Of a DNA stretch of 14,755 nucleotides, positions 14,601 to 14,755 are shown one piece after another. The notes beneath the pieces were generated by a model that saw only the letters and a program-made list of their open reading frames with translations, was not told the origin of the DNA and ran no database searches. A program made the translations under genes and the position numbers. Where the stretch lies: positions 1 through 14,755 of the forward strand of contig JAEYVF010000162.1 in NCBI GenBank assembly GCA_023432005.1, written 5' to 3'. This DNA comes from Actinomycetes bacterium. GTDB taxonomy: Bacteria; Actinomycetota; Actinomycetes; Actinomycetales; Microbacteriaceae. Every line of letters begins with the position of its first letter. The stretch's first letter is position 1.

Positions 14601-14755
14601 GGGCGCGTTCTCGGATGCCGCGGCCTGGACCACCGAGTTCGCGACGTCGCGCGACGAGTCGCAGCTCGGGGTCGAGCGCAACGTCTTCCGCTACCGCCCG
14701 ACGCCCGTGACGCTGCGGCTCGCGGAGGGCGCCCCGCTCGCCGACCTCGTGCGCG
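11677..14755 (+). CDS. putA: Bifunctional proline dehydrogenase / glutamate-semialdehyde dehydrogenase, C-terminus beyond window
   Basis: An uninterrupted frame of 1026 codons runs to the window edge. PutA oxidises proline with FAD to pyrroline-5-carboxylate and then, with NAD+, to glutamate. The proline dehydrogenase barrel (about 100-450) shows INLLGEAVLGD, DYVSIKVSAV, KFINLDMEEY, KVRIVKGANL, GVAGHNLFDLAFAW and YLVRRLEEN with proline-binding Arg408/Arg409. The aldehyde dehydrogenase half shows VPPWNFPVSIPAG (Asn613), LTGSFETAA, AETSGKNA (general base Glu709), NAGQKCSAAS (catalytic Cys743) and EYFGPVLGL (Glu840). A C-terminal extension after about residue 930 (GVERNVFRYRP) is typical of long actinobacterial PutA proteins. 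There is no N-terminal ribbon-helix-helix domain, so it does not regulate itself as E. coli PutA does. The start is ATG 11677 without a Shine-Dalgarno; TACCCT seven nucleotides before it suggests a leaderless message. Confidence 0.95.
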   Translation, partial: MAVPPDLPALDETVALVRRWLAAASEVKPDAGAERLAGLLRDPVGLDFALGFVDRVVRPEDPRVAAKNFERLSRRVPRFLPWYLRALIVLGGGFSVLAPRLVIPIARRALRFMVSHLVIDATPKSLDKALAELRSSGARLNINLLGEAVLGDREAARRLQGTRELLARDDVDYVSIKVSAVAAQLNLWGFDETVERVVALLRPLYLDAARSRSRPRKFINLDMEEYRDLGLTIAVFTRLLEEPELRGLEAGIVLQAYLPDSVAALAHLTEWAQRRVASGGAGIKVRIVKGANLAMERVDATMHGWPLAPWPTKRQTDTNYKRMLVAALTPEATSAVRIGVAGHNLFDLAFAWLLARRREIDHQVDIEMLLGMAPAQARAVRAETRRLILYTPVVHPEEFDAAISYLVRRLEENASGENFISGLFDLDDPVVFRREAERFAASLDELDDEVPPANRTQNRLSPPLPRAPQSFRNEPDTDPALVANRMWAEGVLERSRTTQLGFASLAAARVEDPAVIDVLVREAADAGRRWAQVPPRARAELLERVGEVLSVYRGRLIEVMVAETGKTLAEADAEVSEAVDFAFFSAERARELGAVRDATFVPAALTLVVPPWNFPVSIPAGGVLSALAAGSAVVLKPAPQARRCGAVLAEALWEAGVPRELLRLVDVDEGALGQRLVTAPDVGRVMLTGSFETAALFRSWRPELALLAETSGKNAIVVTPSADLDLAVRDLVVSAFGNAGQKCSAASLAILVGTVADSERFRRQLADAVASLAVGWPQDSGSVVGPLIEPPGAKLTRGLTRLEEGESWLVAPRQLDDTGRLWSPGVRDGVVAGSDFHRTEYFGPVLGLMRAADLDEALALQNGVAYGLTAGIQSLDADEVGAWIDRVQAGNLYVNRPITGAIVRRQPFGGWKRSSVGPGAKAGGPNSLLVLGDWHPVPAAPAGDLRLDGLDPRVRGLVEAFQRSLDYAGFDAVRRGAFSDAAAWTTEFATSRDESQLGVERNVFRYRPTPVTLRLAEGAPLADLVR

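Noticed and set aside
1..14755. CRISPR arrays, tRNA/rRNA genes, insertion sequences, prophage or toxin-antitoxin genes
   Set aside because: No regularly spaced repeats, cloverleaf-like sequences, transposase or integrase motifs or small paired genes were seen on either strand.

Overview
The window is high-GC DNA (roughly 70% by eye) packed with short-spaced genes that favour GC-ending codons. Gene content (F420-type LLM oxidoreductase, bifunctional PutA without a DNA-binding domain, HPK7/NarL two-component pair, YhgE/Pip protein) and a strong excess of the hexamer GGATGC/GCATCC suggest an actinobacterium, most likely a member of Microbacteriaceae. That assignment is inference. It reads as ordinary chromosomal core and accessory sequence: I see no phage, transposon, CRISPR array, toxin-antitoxin pair or RNA gene.

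Left part, all on the minus strand (reading right to left from about 10.9 kb): a MarR-type regulator, an HPK7-type sensor kinase and a NarL-type response regulator lie 9 nt apart and then overlap. A 103-nt G-rich spacer follows, then a NatAB-like ABC exporter (ATPase and permease overlapping by 4 nt), a threonine-aldolase-like PLP enzyme, a FadD-type acyl-CoA ligase overlapping an Rv1855c-family LLM oxidoreductase, acetyl-CoA synthetase (acs), and the first 91 codons of a YhgE/Pip-type membrane protein running off the left edge. The kinase/regulator pair probably controls the neighbouring ABC exporter. The aldolase, FadD, LLM and Acs genes are carbon and acyl-CoA metabolism.

Right part, plus strand: diverging from marR is an NAD(P)H-dependent FMN reductase gene. 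The shared 86-bp intergenic region carries two copies of a GTTGACGTATCAAC-like operator, one over the -35 and one over the start region of the reductase promoter, so MarR probably controls both directions. A large perfect stem-loop (16-bp arms) follows the reductase, then putA, an open frame of at least 1026 codons cut by the right edge that converts proline to glutamate.

The most informative non-coding signal is in the translation starts. Seven genes have a clear Shine-Dalgarno sequence. The five that lack one (acs, fadD, the kinase, marR, putA) all have a TANNNT -10-like hexamer exactly 6 or 7 nt before the start codon, the expected signature of leaderless mRNAs. I found no previously undescribed system; the findings are regulatory and compositional.
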